This document shows, piece after piece, positions 50,263 to 64,000 of a stretch of DNA of 64,000 bases. The position numbers were made by a program, and so were the translations under genes. The notes below the pieces were generated by a model, which was not told the origin of the DNA, searched no databases, and saw nothing but the letters and a program-made list of their open reading frames with translations. Origin of the DNA: Vulcanisaeta distributa JCM 11217 (GTDB lineage Archaea; Thermoproteota; Thermoprotei; Thermoproteales; Thermocladiaceae). Every line of letters starts with the position of its first letter. Within the stretch, counting starts at the first letter, position 1. The stretch lies in assembly GCF_001316005.1 (NCBI RefSeq), contig NZ_BBBJ01000005.1:123551-187550 (forward strand), written 5' to 3'.

Positions 50263-51896
50263 TTGGTTACGGACAAGGTTGTTGATGTTGATGTGGCATT
50301 AGACGTTATTAAGGATGGTGATGTTATCGCAGTTTCTGGCTTTAACATGGCGATAACCCCCCTGAGTACCTGCTCATTAGGCTTTACGATAGGTATAGGG
50401 AGACGGGCATCCACGTGATTTGTTTATAGTCACTGATTCACTGCCTGCGGCTAAGGGACGTGCTCTCGACTTAATTGCTGAGCGTATGATTAAGGATAAC
50501 GACTTTGGTTTCATTAGGGGGGGTTTCATGATTACGTCTTCGGCGTAGCCCCATCACTTCAGAGGTTAGTTATTGAGAATAGGGTTGAGGCTTACTCATT
50601 CCCCCATTGGCGTTGCGACTAGGTGGTTTAGGAGTGTAGCCTCCGGCTTACCAACAATTACTAAGGTTGGCCTTGGGACATTCCTTGACCCTAGGAGGAT
50701 GGTATTTACTTAAATGATCTTGCTAGGGAAAGGAGGACGTGCAGGGTTGAATTGGTTAATATTAATGGTGATGAGTACCTACTTTATGACTGCCCAAAGC
50801 CTAGGGTTGGGTTAATTAGGGGTAGCACTGTTGATGAGTTTGGTAATTTAACGATGAGTGAGGAGGCTATTTACGGATCTGTCTTGGCGATGACTTAGGC
50901 CGTTAAGGCTCAGCCAAACCCTGGCATTGTGATTGCCAGGTGCTCTATGTTAGTAGGTTTGTTAATCCCAGGGATGTTCATGTTCCAGGGCCGTTAATTG
51001 ACTACGTAGTGATCTCACCACCTGAGTATCACACGCAATCTGCCAGTGTTAAGTACGACCCAAGCATCTGCGGCCGTGTAATGTTGAGTAATGCGTGTTT
51101 ACCGAATAATGATAAGCCTGACTTCGAGTACGTAATAGCGAGGAGGGTTGCGCTTGAGTTTGTGAGGCTTGTGGAGAGGTTGGGTAGGCCAATAGCCGTT
51201 AACCTAGGCATTGGGATACCCGCCCTGGCTGCTAGAATAATAAGGAGTGAGGGCATTGAGGACCACGTGGTCACAACCGTTGAGTCAGGGTCCTGGGGGG
51301 GTGGAATTGCGCTTGGTGATGATTTTGGGGGGGTCGCAATATCACCTAAGGCAATACTGCCAATGCCAGATCAATTCATAATGTACGAGGGCGGCATCAT
51401 AGACGCTGCATCGCTAGGGTTCATGCAGGTTGGGCCCAATGGGGGGGATGTAAACCCAAGCTTCCTGCCGGAGAGGGTTACAGGGCCTGGTGGTTTTCCA
51501 GTCATTGCTCATGGTTCGCCAAGGCTTTACTTCGCGGGAGCGTTCACGGCGGGTAAGAGGGACATCGCCGTGATTAATGGTAGGCTTGCCATAGTTAGGG
51601 ATGGGCCAATAATAAAGTTTGTGAAGAAGCCATACAAGGTGGGTTTCAACGCTGAACTCGGCCTTAAGATGGGTAAGGAGGTCCTTTACATAACCGAGAG
51701 GGCCGTATTCAGGTTGACAAGTGAGGGCTTGGTCCTTGAGGAGTATGCACCGGGTATCGACATTGAGAAGGATATATTGACTAAGATGGAGTTTAAGCTA
51801 ATAATCTCGAGACATCTACAGCCAATGGACAACTTAGTATTTAGAGATGGACCCATGGGCCTGCTTGAAGTCGTAGAGAAGTCCGTTAGGCGTTGA
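50263..51896 (+). pseudogene. Acyl-CoA transferase (YdiF-type, both halves), multiply damaged
   Basis: A fused alpha-beta CoA-transferase. DVDVALDVIKDGDVIAVSGF, FGVAPSLQRLVI, FPIGVATRWFRSVASG and, in the intact 3' part, VNLGIGIPALAARII, VTTVESGSW and GITDLAVFRLTSEGL-like blocks (here ERAVFRLTSEGLVLEEYAPG) fit. Shifts occur near 50357, 50430, 50516, 50601, 50703 and 50940, and an in-frame TAG at 50896 replaces a Gln expected in MTQAVK. More lesions than in any neighbour suggest real decay, though sequence error may contribute. About 540 residues if repaired. Confidence 0.7.
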
Positions 51897-52751
51897 TTAC
51901 GGCATAACCCATTATCCTTGGTCTCCTGGGCCTGGCATTAACGTTTATTACTAATGCCCTACCACTAACCATGGGTAATTCCCTGGCTAAGGTGATACTA
52001 TTACCTTCAACCTTACCCATGACCTTAATGCCGTTGAAAATCACATGAACTTCCCTAGCATCATCACTCCACTTAAACCTGCTGAAACCATTAATAGAAC
52101 TAATGAACTTAGTACCCGGCTTAACCAACGCCTGTACACCCTCAATATCCTCAAGTCTCACATTCTTAAGCGCCAAACCAACACGCGTGCCCGGCATTAC
52201 CGAGTCCTGATCCTCATCAAGAACCTGAATGCTCCTAACTTCAACCTCCAGCTTCATTGGATAAGCAATGAACTTGTCATGAACAGACACTTGAGTCAAT
52301 GCATAACCAAGCACTATAACACCAATACCTTTGACGTTAAATGCCCTATCAATGTAAATAATGCCCCTATCAGGAACTTCGGCATCAAACTCCCTAAATT
52401 CAGAGATGAATTTAGAGATGCCTAACTCGCTGAAGTATTTCATGAATAGGTTAGTATCATCTGTAAGAACCACGCCAGGTATTCCAGAGGCCTCAAGCAG
52501 TAATGCCTTCTCACCGTCGAGCCAGGTGACCTCATTATTAACCTTGAAGTAGAAGGAGCTTGATATTGAGAGGCTATGGCCTCATCAAGTATGCTGCCTG
52601 GGCTTGGTATTAATACGCTGCGTACGAGGTCACCAACCTTCCTATAGTAAACCCTCTCCTCACCTCTATCCTTCTTTCCAAGCATTGACGCTACCCTGAA
52701 CGCCTCCTGTTCATTCGTTGATAATACGGTTATGATGCTTCCTCGAAGCAC
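51886..52751 (-). CDS. EF-Tu/SelB-like protein lacking a P-loop, frameshifted
   Basis: The second half, DRAFNVKGIGVIVLGYALT through GTRVGLALKNV, is a clear EF-Tu domain II barrel followed by a domain III-like end. The first 120 residues align roughly with a GTPase domain, but no GxxxxGK[ST], DxxG or NKxD motif is visible, so GTP binding looks lost. The frames join near 52555 (SQYQASSFYFKVNNEVTW). About 288 residues. Convergent with the CoA-transferase. TATA-like box near 52773-52783. Confidence 0.55.
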
Positions 52752-52809
52752 GTGGTTGTGGTTAGGGAATTACCGCTTTTAAACCTATCGTATTAATTAG
52801 GTAAAATGA

Positions 52810-54738
52810 TCATGGAGGCAGGACGCTGATGATGTCGCTGGCTATCTCAGCGAGCCCAAGCTCCTCAACGGTCCTCCTCCTTGGGTAGCCAGTGCTTGGG
52901 TCCCAACCAAGTGTCTCCCAGTACTGCTCCCTCATCCTCTCCACATCCTCCTCAGTCAACTTAACTCCGGCAAGTGGGCCCTCTGGGAATGGTTCGAGAA
53001 CCCTCTTGGGTAGCTTAAAGTCCTTCTTTGGATTTACTCCCTCCCTAACATTGAATAGCTGCCTAAGCGTGTGTATCCTGTGACCGACCTTAAGCAGCTC
53101 CTGCGGTGTGTACTTCATGCCCGTTACTGCGTATATTAAGTCTATGTATGGTAGAGTCCTATAAATTACCTGGGATGCAAATTGGCAGAAGCCCAGGGAG
53201 TTCTCAACCTGCGTTGACATGGCTATTATGGCTGCCTTACGACCCTTATCGCTATAGTCATACTTAGGCGATGCGCCCAGGTCCATGCCAATATCGAATG
53301 GAGCCCAAAGTTTCTTACCACCCTCACCCCCCCACCAATGTACACCACCAGCCGTGTGCCTAGCCGGTGTTGGATCCGCCGTATAAGTAATGGCTAATCC
53401 CGGCAGGAACTGCGGGTGGTGGGATGGCAATTCCTGACCTCCAACGTGCATTGCATACTGCTCGGCACCCCCCCTGCCGATTATCTCGGCGGCCCTCTTA
53501 ACGCCCTGTCCAAGTATCTTACCAATGCCCTCCGCCTTAGCTATTAACTCAACGAGTTTAACCACAGCGTCGGGATCACCCCCCCACTTAAGCGGGAAGC
53601 CAACATCCTTCTCCGTCAGTATCCCCCCTTCTCGTATAGTTCGAAGGCGAAACCCACCACGTTTGCTGTTGATATGGTATCGAGTCCATACGTATTGCAG
53701 AGTTCGCCAACATAAACCACGGAGTCTTGGTCAGCATTTAATAATGCAGGTCCGAATAGGGAGGCGGTCTCATACTCAAGCCTATGTCCCTCGACGAGGC
53801 CGTACCTGGTGTTTCTTCTTATCCATGCACCGCAAGCCACAGGACAGCTGGCGCAGCCGTAGGGCTTTACATTATCCTTAATAACCGTGTTGGTTCCGAA
53901 CTTCTCCAGGTTCTTAGTCCCGTAGTCCCTAACGCCAATGCCAGCCCAGTTCTTGATTGGCGTATCACCAGAGAGAACGCTTGTGTCTAGTGTTGATATT
54001 GTTCCGTACTTATGCCAAATCTCGTATGCCCTCGCCCTAGTCGTCCTTAGGGCATCGAGCATCTCCTTAATCCTCTGCCTAAGTAAGTCCCTATCATGGA
54101 TCTCCGGCTTCTTATCACCGACTGCGACTATGGCCTTCAACTTCTTACTACCCATCACAGCAGCAAGTCCGGACCTACCGTAAGCCCTACCATACTCATT
54201 AATGATTGCGGCAATCAACTGAAGCCTCTCGCCAGGAGGACCAATACTAACCACCTGAGCGCCTTTGTACCTGCGCTTTAATTCATCCTCAGTCTCCCTG
54301 GTGGTCTTACCCCCCCAAAGGTCGACTGCACTTTCTATGTGTATGTCGCCATTATCAATTAGTATGTAGACGGGCTTCTCAGAGGCACCAGTGACAAATA
54401 TGGCGTCCAACCCAGCTCCAGCAGCTTAGGTCCAAACCTACCGCCGGCGTTTGAGTCGCCCCAGCCGCCAGTTAGTGGTGACTTACCGACGGCCATGGAC
54501 CTGCCGGTCATTGGAATACCGCTGGCGTTTAGTAGGCCCGATATTATGCCCAGTATGTTGTCGGGGGGCCAAGCGGGTCAACCCTAGGTCTCATGTGGGT
54601 GTATAGGAACCAGACGCCCAGCCCATAACCACCCAGGAAATTCCTATAAACCTCATCAGGCACTTGAATCTTCTTGATCTCGCCCGTAGAGAGATTGACG
54701 AAACCTACAACCCCCCCATTAACACCTTTAATGGTCAC
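52810..54738 (-). CDS. aor: Aldehyde:ferredoxin oxidoreductase, frameshifted
   Basis: Tungsten-pterin enzyme oxidising aldehydes with ferredoxin. VNLSTGEIKKIQVPDE and FLGGYGLGVWFLY start domain 1; MTGRSMAVGKSPLTGGWGDS follows; CASCPVACGAW and Cys of NSLGFCQF bind the 4Fe-4S cluster; PSHHPQFLPGLAITYTADPT is the cofactor region. Breaks at the six G of 54563-54568, near 54411 (GGG for GGGG) and at the C runs near 53580-53625. Joined length about 640 residues. Which aldehyde is used is unknown. Confidence 0.85.
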
Positions 54739-54841
54739 GATAAAGCACTTAACAATACTACCTTTAAAGTTAAACCCGGAGGTTTATGCCGCTAGGACAT
54801 GGTTATTGCCCTGACCGTGAAATATAGGAAGTAAAATGAGC

Positions 54842-56013
54842 CTAGGGATTAAGCACGCTCTTCACTCTCTCGTTCCTATGCATATTCTCGAATAAGTATG
54901 ATGAAACCCAAAGCATTGCGCCAGCTATCATGTAACTACCGCCAATGCCCACGGAATCAGCCAAGTAACCAGACGCCAATGACCCAGCTAGGTACGCAGA
55001 GCCCGTGATGAAGTTATAGGCTCCGAGACCCTTGCCCTCCTCACCATTACCAAGTCTCTCGAAGACCATCGCGCTTGACGCCGTGTAAAAGGTTGAGAAG
55101 GCAATGCCCGCAGCCAGTGGGTATAGCGTTAGCCCCGTAATGATCATGGCCTCGGGCGTCATTGATGTCAAGCCAATTAGGAAGTATGAAAGTCCCCTAA
55201 GTATCAATGCACGGGATGATGCCCTGGCATTACCGCCGAATAAGCGTATTATGCGAGGCGTTATCATGAAGCCCATAATTTGAATCCCCATGCCCACAGA
55301 GATTATGGTCATAACTCAAGATCTCGATAAACCACCAATCCTCAGTCCATAGGGGGGGTAAAGAGTGTTGAAGATTTCTGATGAGAAATAGAAAATAATA
55401 AGCACCAAATAAAGAGTTACTAACTCGCTTAAACCAACATCACGCGCACGACCACTAACTAATTGCCTACTCAACACTGGCCTCTCACCATTGCTCACTC
55501 GCGGCACGGAAATTAATGACCAAGCAAAGGATATAATCGGCAGCAAGCCCATGATGAGTAGTATTGACTTAATGTCCATGAAGCCTGACAATACGGCAGC
55601 CGAGACATCACCAATGAGGTAACCCAGCGAACTAATGAAGTTGAGCAAGGAATATGACTCATTAAGCCTATACCTACTCGAGGACTTAACAAGGATGAAG
55701 CTCGTGGAAATACCAACGGCGGAGGAGAACAACGATGATGCGGCGTAGTAAAGGGCTATCTGCGGAATATTGGGTGCATAAGTGAGGGCTAGGATGAAGA
55801 GGGCCGTTCCGAGGAAACCCAGGGCAAGCACCTCCTTACTACAATACCTATCAAGCAGGAAACCCCACAGCAGCGGCGCAATGATACCCGCCGCAGAGCC
55901 CGCAGCATGGCATAACCAACATCAACGGGGCTTCCCCCCCTCAACGAAGCAATCTCAAGAGTAATCAAGGTACCCAACGGACCAATAGCAACACTATACA
56001 GCAATAAAGACAA
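54842..56013 (-). CDS. MFS transporter, frameshifted
   Basis: About 12 hydrophobic helices over three frames. The loop 2-3 region can be read across the break near 55905 as PLLWGFLLDRYCSKEVLALG, an MFS motif A variant. Another break is near 55314 at the middle of the protein. Joined length about 390 residues. The start is uncertain (TTG 56013 or further up). Substrate unknown. Confidence 0.65.
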
Positions 56014-56160
56014 TACCCACCAGTACTCCGTCTATCGATAATGCCCATACCATGACAAGCATAGTTTAAGGTCCAATTTAAAACATACCACACGTGAATA
56101 ATTAAAAACAAACAGGAAATTTACGTGGGTTCATAATTTAAAACATTATCTACGAGCCTC

Positions 56161-56993
56161 CTAAATGATTATTGGCCCCCCCTCCCTTCTAAATCTATTC
56201 CCGTTTACTAGTTTTACGTGTTCCTCAATACTTCTATTAAAGTCATTTGGCCTCTCAATATAGATTGCGTGGCCAGCATTATTGAAGATAACGTACCTGG
56301 ATAATTCAATGCCATTAAATAACTCCTCACTGGCTTTAATCGAGACTAGCTATCTGCATTGCCGTGCATTATCGTCGTTGGTACATTAATGTTGCCCAGT
56401 TTATCGGCATAGTTAGTTGCCAGTATTGCTGCTAATTGACCGAGATAAGCATGGAGTGGCATTCTTAGGTTGTACCTAAGTCTTACGAAGTTCTCAAAGA
56501 CGTCAGGATTTCTCTTAATCCATTGCTCACTAAATGCCAACTCCAGTTGTGACTTGAAGAAGCCGTAGTCATCATACTGGTTCTTAAGTAATGATAGGAA
56601 CTCAGTACCTATGCTCGTGGTTATTAATGGCCTAGGCATTGTTGATACTAGGATTAATGACTTAATAAGATCGCCGTACTTAAGTGCGAAGCCCTGAGCT
56701 ATCATACCACCCATTGAGAAGCCAAGTATGTGAAAGTTCCTTAGATTTAATGCGCTAACGACGCTATATACATCGTCTATCATTTTATCCATGGAGTATG
56801 AATCAACAGGTTTATCAGAAAGCCCGACACCCCTATTATCAATTAGGACGAGCCTAAATCTATAAGCCAACTCCCATTGGAAGTGCCAGGTGGTTAGGTC
56901 CCAACTAAAGCCCTGTATTAATACGAGCGGTTCTCCATTACCAATAACCTCATAATAAATCCGAGTACCATCCTTAGATGTAGTAAATGGCAT
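56161..56993 (-). CDS. Alpha/beta hydrolase, 3' frameshift
   Basis: YYEVIGNGEPLVLIQGFSWD (oxyanion region), DNRGVGLSDKP, and the nucleophile elbow GFSMGGMIAQG. The frame stops at HGNADS near 56350; one extra base gives SLVSIKASEELF and the catalytic His in NNAGHAIYIERP, ending TAG 56161-56163. About 277 residues. Esterase or similar; substrate unknown. Confidence 0.75.
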
Positions 56994-57195
56994 GGTTATT
57001 TTGCAATTAAGTAATTAATTTAGTAGACTTAAACAGTAACTATATAGTACTATATAACTTAATTCATCACCTCATTCCTTAAAATAATACACTATAAGAA
57101 CGACGTGCCATGCCCTAGTACTTCATTTCTTCTTTAAGTGTAGAGTTATAAAAAGAGGATAATGCTTATTAAGGATTTTTATAGAAAAATAATGT

Positions 57196-58759
57196 ATGAA
57201 GTACGCAGATTTAGTAAAAATGTTTTCGTGGGATGAAGTTAGGAGTTACTTTGAGGGCAATGGTGGGTTAATACGTACTTTCTTGAGGAGGAGTAGTGAT
57301 CCTGCTGTTATTAGGTTTGATAGGGATTGGAATAGGCAGGTAATGAGTTTTTACGAGGTTACTGAGAAGGCCTTTAGGTTGGCTGGTTGGCTTAGGGATA
57401 ATGGGGGGGTTAGACCTGGGGGGGATGTGGTTGCAGTGTTGGCTTCTAAGAAGGTGGAGCAGGCCATAGTGCTTTTAGCTACCTGGATTATTGGCGGTGT
57501 TTATCAACCATTATTTACGGCATTCGGCCCACTCGCCATAGAGGCGAGAATTAAGGATAGGAAGCCAAGCGTCATGTTTATCCAGGAGGATCAGTATGAA
57601 AAGGTTAAGGACCTAAATGTGAAGTTAGTATCCTTCCCAGGTAAGGTTGGTAAAGCGGTATCCTTTGATGAGGCCCTTAATTCCGAGCCTGTTAAGGAGA
57701 TTAGGGAGCCGGATCTGAATGAAATGGCCATTCTAATATATACTTCAGGGACCACGGGTGAGCCTAAGGGTGCCATGGTGAATTATAGACTGTTATACAA
57801 TACATATGTTTATATGAGGTATGGCATTGGTCTTGAGGAGGATGACGTGTTTTGGAATGGCGCAGACCCTGGGGTGGGCCTATGGGCTTTATTATGGAAT
57901 CATAGGTCCACTGATGTTTGGTAAACCCGTCGTATTCCTAGACAAGCCATTCTCCCCTGAGGATACGCTTAAGTTGCTGGAGGAGTTGAAGGTCACCAAC
58001 TTCACCTTTGCACCAACGGCTTATAGACTAATCATGGGTACCGTAAAGGACATAGGTAGGTATAACCTGAGGGTTAGGAAGCTTAGCTCAGCAGGTGAAC
58101 CACTCAATCCTGAGGTGATTAGGTGGTTCCAGGAGAAGTTAGGCGTTCCGGTTAAGGATCACTATGGTCAGTCTGAGGTCGGCATGGTCGTCTATAATGG
58201 CTGGGGGCTATGAGGCAGACCTGAAACCCGGCAGCATGGGATTGCCAGCACCTGGTTATGATGTGGCCGTGATCGACGATGCATTAGCCATTAAGACCAC
58301 GTCAGAGGCTTCTGCTTCATGGGTTACATAAACGCACCGGAGAGAACAAGGAATGCCTTCAGGGGGGGTGAGTGGTATCTGACAGGCGATACGGCGAGGA
58401 TCGACGAGGATGGGTATGTATGGTTCATAGGTAGGCAGGATGATGTTGTTAAGGTATCAGGCTATAGAGTTGGTCCATTTGAGATAGAGAGCGTGCTAAT
58501 AAAGCATCCAGCGGTCCTTGAGTCCGCCGCGGTGGCTTTCGAGGACCCGGTCAGGGGGGGCCACGTATTCAAGGCATTCGTAGTGCTGAAGCCAGGTTAT
58601 AAACCAAGTGATGAATTAGCCAAGGAATTAATAAACTTCGTGAGGGAGAACTACTCAAAGCATGTGCATCTACACGAGGTGATATTCGTAGACTCACTAC
58701 CAAAGACAGAAAGCGGAAAAATACAGAGATATAAATTACGGCAAATGTATGGCAAATAA
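57196..58759 (+). CDS. Acyl-CoA synthetase (AMP-forming), frameshifted
   Basis: ANL-family adenylate-forming ligase, closest to acetyl/medium-chain acyl-CoA synthetases. ILIYTSGTTGEPKGAMV binds ATP, DHYGQSE is the A5 block, GEWYLTGDTARIDEDGYVWF the A7-A8 hinge, and TESGKIQR the catalytic Lys. Breaks near 57885 and at five G (58203-58207), where four give NGWGYEADLKPGS. The stretch between VIDD (58270) and MGYIN (58319) is shorter than in the family, so some bases may be lost. About 520 residues. Confidence 0.8.
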
Positions 58760-58781
58760 AAACAATAGGTAAATAACTAGT

Positions 58782-59646
58782 TTAAACTCTCTCGGCATCC
58801 ATTGTCAGGTCAAGAGATCGGGCACTATGCGTTATGTAGCCACTGGATATTACGTCAACGCCTGTCCTTGCATATTCAATCACATTATCAGGTGTTATTC
58901 CGCCGCTTGCCTCGAGTATCACCCTTCCCTTCAACTCATTAACTATCGGCATTATTTCGCTGGGTCTCATATTGTCGAGTAGTATGGCATCAGCACCAGC
59001 TATAGGCCTTAATTGCGTCCTCATACGTAGACACCTCAACCTCAACCTTCTTAGTAAAGCTTGCCCCCCCCTCCTTAATCAACCTAATGAGCTTCTCAAG
59101 GTCTCCGTAAATTAATACGTGATTATCCTTAATCAACACCGCATCAGCTAAGTTAAACCTATGCGGGTCGCCACCACCAACCTCTATCGCATATTTCTCA
59201 AATGCCCTAAATCCAGGCGTTGTCTTTCTCGTACCGGCAATCCTAACCGCTGGGTTAACGGACCTAGCCAACCTAACCATGGTGCTTGTGGCAGTGGCAA
59301 TACCTGAAAGCCTTGAGAGGAAATTTAGAGTTAATCGCTCAACCGTTAATAGCTTACTCGCATCACCGATTATCTCCATTATAATGTCACCCTTACGTAG
59401 CGCCTCACCATCGCGCTTATGTACAATTACATCAAAACCGAGGTATTTGAGGAATGGTATTATGAACCTAAGCCCAGCGATTATCCCCTCATCCCTAGAC
59501 TTAATAATACCCCTGGCCCTAATGCCCTCAAGGAACCTACTGGTTATATCCTCTGGATACGCGTCCTCCTCAAGGTAGTTAAGGAGCTTATTTATATAAA
59601 GCTCCTCAATCATAGGGACACCCTGAAGTAAATCCTCCTCTGCCAA
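58782..59646 (-). CDS. nadC: Nicotinate-nucleotide pyrophosphorylase NadC, frameshifted
   Basis: Turns quinolinate and PRPP to nicotinate mononucleotide. [65 protein letters not shown] and [13 protein letters not shown] with [20 protein letters not shown] cover the family. One-base shift near 59005. Last gene of the nadABC operon. Confidence 0.9.
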
Positions 59647-59673
59647 TTAATATCCTTGCCTGGGTAATCGACC

Positions 59674-62005
<2,332 letters not shown>

Positions 62006-62204
62006 TACTAACGGGTTTATCTATACCGTAAGATATTCTCCACCCGGCAAACAAGTAATGTCAGGTATAAAGCTGAATTTCGAAACCCAAGGCAAGAAGT
62101 GCCGCCTAAGGCATGGGCGTCAATAACAATCGTGATGGATTATGGAGACTAGGCATATTAATATCCATGCTGGGGGGGAACACTAAGCAGGGCAATCAAG
62201 GAGA
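62006..62204. other. Gene-poor stretch between nadA and the PaREP2-like gene
   Basis: Only short frames on the plus strand (such as one from ATG 62058 and one from 62113) that resemble nothing I know. No clear RNA or repeat seen. Confidence 0.4.
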
Positions 62205-63543
62205 TTATGAAGCATTACCTAGGCAGGCACGAATGGTCTCCGCAGGTGCAAACCTACTCAATGCCTTAACCACATCCCTCCTCCTACCATCATCCCCCCC
62301 AGCCCTCCAGTACTTCCTGCAAAGCACATCAACAACCTGCGCCCTAATATCCTCACACCCCCCCTCAACAAGCCTCGCAGGTACTGCAACGACGAAATAC
62401 CCACCACTCCTATAAACCCCTAACCTGAGAAACAAACTCCTCACCATAACTCCTCCTCAACTCATCAAGAACCCTATAAACCCCCCCAGCCCAATCCCTA
62501 ACCTTACGCAACAACCTAATTGAACCCCCACTAACAGCCACGGTGAATGGCTCACCACCAACCAAAACCCGCGACTCACCAAGCCTAAACCTAACCTCCA
62601 TATTGGCAACTTGCTTTATTCTTTGCCATTTCTCTATGCTGAGTATGTCTAAGATGTCTCTCAACATGGGTGGTATAATGTTAATCATTGCCTGGGCTAG
62701 GTCTATTGCATAACCTGCGGTAAACGTTATTTGCGTTGCATCTCGACCTGGCTGTGGACTCCATCTAAAGCCTATATAATTTAATCTATTAAGGATTGAT
62801 TCCCACCTTCTAAGCTTAGTGGTGCCGATTACAAGTTTGATTCTTGGTTTATCCGTGATATATGCGTAACCGTCACCAAGAACTGCGGTTAACATAAATG
62901 CCATTAATGTCTCTTTATTATTAAGTACCTCATATGTACCATTCTTAAGTGATTTATGGTTATTAGCCCTTAATTGCCATACCATGGCTACGCCTTCTAC
63001 ATTAACATCAACTGCATTTATAAGTACACGAATCCTACCTGGATATAATAGTGACCAAAGAATGGCTTGCCACGTCTGAGCGGTTCCCATTCTAGGCCTA
63101 ACTCCATCTATACCTTCATCGGTCTCCGCAAATCCTTTCCGTAATCCCTGCAATATCTTAGCAAAATTCTCGTACTCATCCTTACCTATTACCTTCCGGA
63201 AGATATCCGGCACGTCAATGGTTATACCCCTAATCTTCCTAAGTATTAAACGAACTCTTGTACCGCCTAATCTACTTACTTCCAGTATCACGTATTTACC
63301 ATATACACTAATTGTCAACGTCTTGCCCGTCCTTCTAATGGCTACATCAGCTCTACCGTTTCTTAAATCCTCAATTAGTTTCTTAACTTCATCCCCCCCA
63401 ATATTATTCTCAATCCAATACTTCCTAACTTCGACAATGTACTGTACGAATCCATTAATAACCTTTAATAAATCATTAACCTCATCGTTGCCGTATCTCC
63501 CTCTAAATTTAATCTCAATATCATTCTTAATCTTCAGCAACAT
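62205..63543 (-). CDS. PaREP2-like protein, 3' frameshift
   Basis: A long protein (about 440 residues over two frames) with a central FMLTAVLGDGYAYITDKPRI and LRRWESILNRLNYIGF, similar to the PaREP2b family of Thermoproteales, in which a GDG motif resembles one half of a LAGLIDADG endonuclease. The frames overlap at 62410-62447, with the end RSGGYFVVAVPARLVEG in the second. Whether it cuts DNA is not known. Confidence 0.5.
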
Positions 63544-63573
63544 TTTCTCATTCTCGCATATCCACCATTGATC

Positions 63574-63765
63574 TCAAATACACCAATTAATCAATCGTCT
63601 AAGCGCTTCAATTAATAAGGCAATAACTCTATTAATCGTTTCCTGATCCTCTACTTCGCCGCTGCACTTAAGTCCGCCCATTCCACCACGACAGAATCTA
63701 TTCCTCCTAACGAATCCCTCATCCATTTCCATAGTTACGGCCTCTTGACACCGAGCAATAAACAT
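63574..63765 (-). CDS. Small protein upstream of the PaREP2-like gene
   Basis: A 63-residue frame with two Cys near the middle (FCRGGMGGLKC) and a C-terminal helix (VIALLIEALRRLINWCI). It is 30 bases before the PaREP2-like ATG on the same strand. No family recognised; may be the N-terminal part of that gene if the frame is wrong. Confidence 0.35.
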   Translation of the reverse strand: MFIARCQEAVTMEMDEGFVRRNRFCRGGMGGLKCSGEVEDQETINRVIALLIEALRRLINWCI

Positions 63766-64000
63766 ACTATAATCATAATCTCAAAATAATTAATAAATAA
63801 CTAAGGATATGGTTAGGAAAAGATTAGGCGTATTGTCAATATGAAGCAAGACCTGCAGTATTAAGATTAAAATTCATGGACGTGAATATTATCAGTACTT
63901 ATGCTGTAAAACCTAATAATTATTAATGAATAATGATCATTACTCATGGAATTTCATAAAATAACCAATAAATTTATGAAAAAGTTTTGGTAGCGGGGGG
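63766..64000. other. AT-rich intergenic end of window
   Basis: AT-rich sequence with no gene that I can support. Confidence 0.4.

Noticed and set aside
50896..50898. In-frame TAG read as pyrrolysine in the CoA-transferase
   Set aside because: The position is a Gln in relatives, the gene has many other lesions, and no Pyl system is expected in Thermoproteales.

Overview
This window looks like a chromosomal segment of a hyperthermophilic crenarchaeon of the Thermoproteales, most likely close to Vulcanisaeta or Caldivirga. The reasons are: archaeal replication and translation genes (PCNA, small primase subunit, GINS, aIF2-alpha, Nop10, eL42, eS27, eS19, eL15, eL39, PDCD5, TFS, topoisomerase VI-A, diphthine synthase); an A-type ATPase; an STT3/AglB oligosaccharyltransferase; PaREP1 and PaREP2-like families first known from Pyrobaculum; QueF-like; RNase P proteins Pop5 and Rpp30; and many genes with a TATA-like box 25-30 bases before the start codon and no leader. 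The genus is an inference.

Layout. 1-4.3 kb: a siroheme-decarboxylase-like protein, a PsiE-like membrane protein, A-ATPase stalk and C subunits, an aldo/keto reductase. 4.4-7.4 kb: an accessory island of winged-helix regulator, MNT nucleotidyltransferase, HEPN partner, a 56-residue membrane peptide and three PaREP1-type proteins, ending at tRNA-Arg(TCT). 7.6-10.9 kb: sugar epimerase and AglB. 10.9-15.4 kb: a minus-strand replication/translation block TFS, PCNA, PriS, GINS, eL42, eS27, aIF2-alpha, Nop10. 16.4-17.5 kb: eS19-PDCD5-eL39. 18-25.5 kb: a complete dipeptide/oligosaccharide-type ABC importer. 25.5-29.6 kb: flavin reductase, a strong C/D-box guide RNA candidate, then the minus-strand set THUMP-SPOUT, winged-helix protein, eL15, COG1325 exosome-associated protein, Rpp30, Pop5. 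29.6-46.3 kb: metabolism, including an M20 peptidase, hemA/hemL, ndk, glucose dehydrogenase, cyclase, Nudix, 2-hydroxyacid dehydrogenase, diphthine synthase, isocitrate dehydrogenase, nitrilase, NadE, QueF-L, MoaA, Topo VI-A, argF. 46.4-50.1 kb: a secreted Lon-like protease, membrane proteins, tRNA-Leu(CAA). 50.3-58.8 kb: CoA-transferase (damaged), an EF-Tu-like protein with no P-loop, a tungsten-type aldehyde:ferredoxin oxidoreductase, MFS transporter, alpha/beta hydrolase, acyl-CoA synthetase. 58.8-62 kb: the nadA-nadB-nadC operon. 62.2-63.8 kb: a PaREP2-like protein.

Data quality matters here. About half of the genes carry one or more apparent single-base frameshifts. Runs of 7-8 G or C are strikingly common, and many sit where conserved protein motifs or tRNA acceptor stems require a run of about 4. 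I therefore merged neighbouring frames into single genes where family alignments from memory supported it, and I treat most breaks as sequence or assembly error, with true decay as the alternative. All homology statements come from recognising motifs by eye; no search was run.
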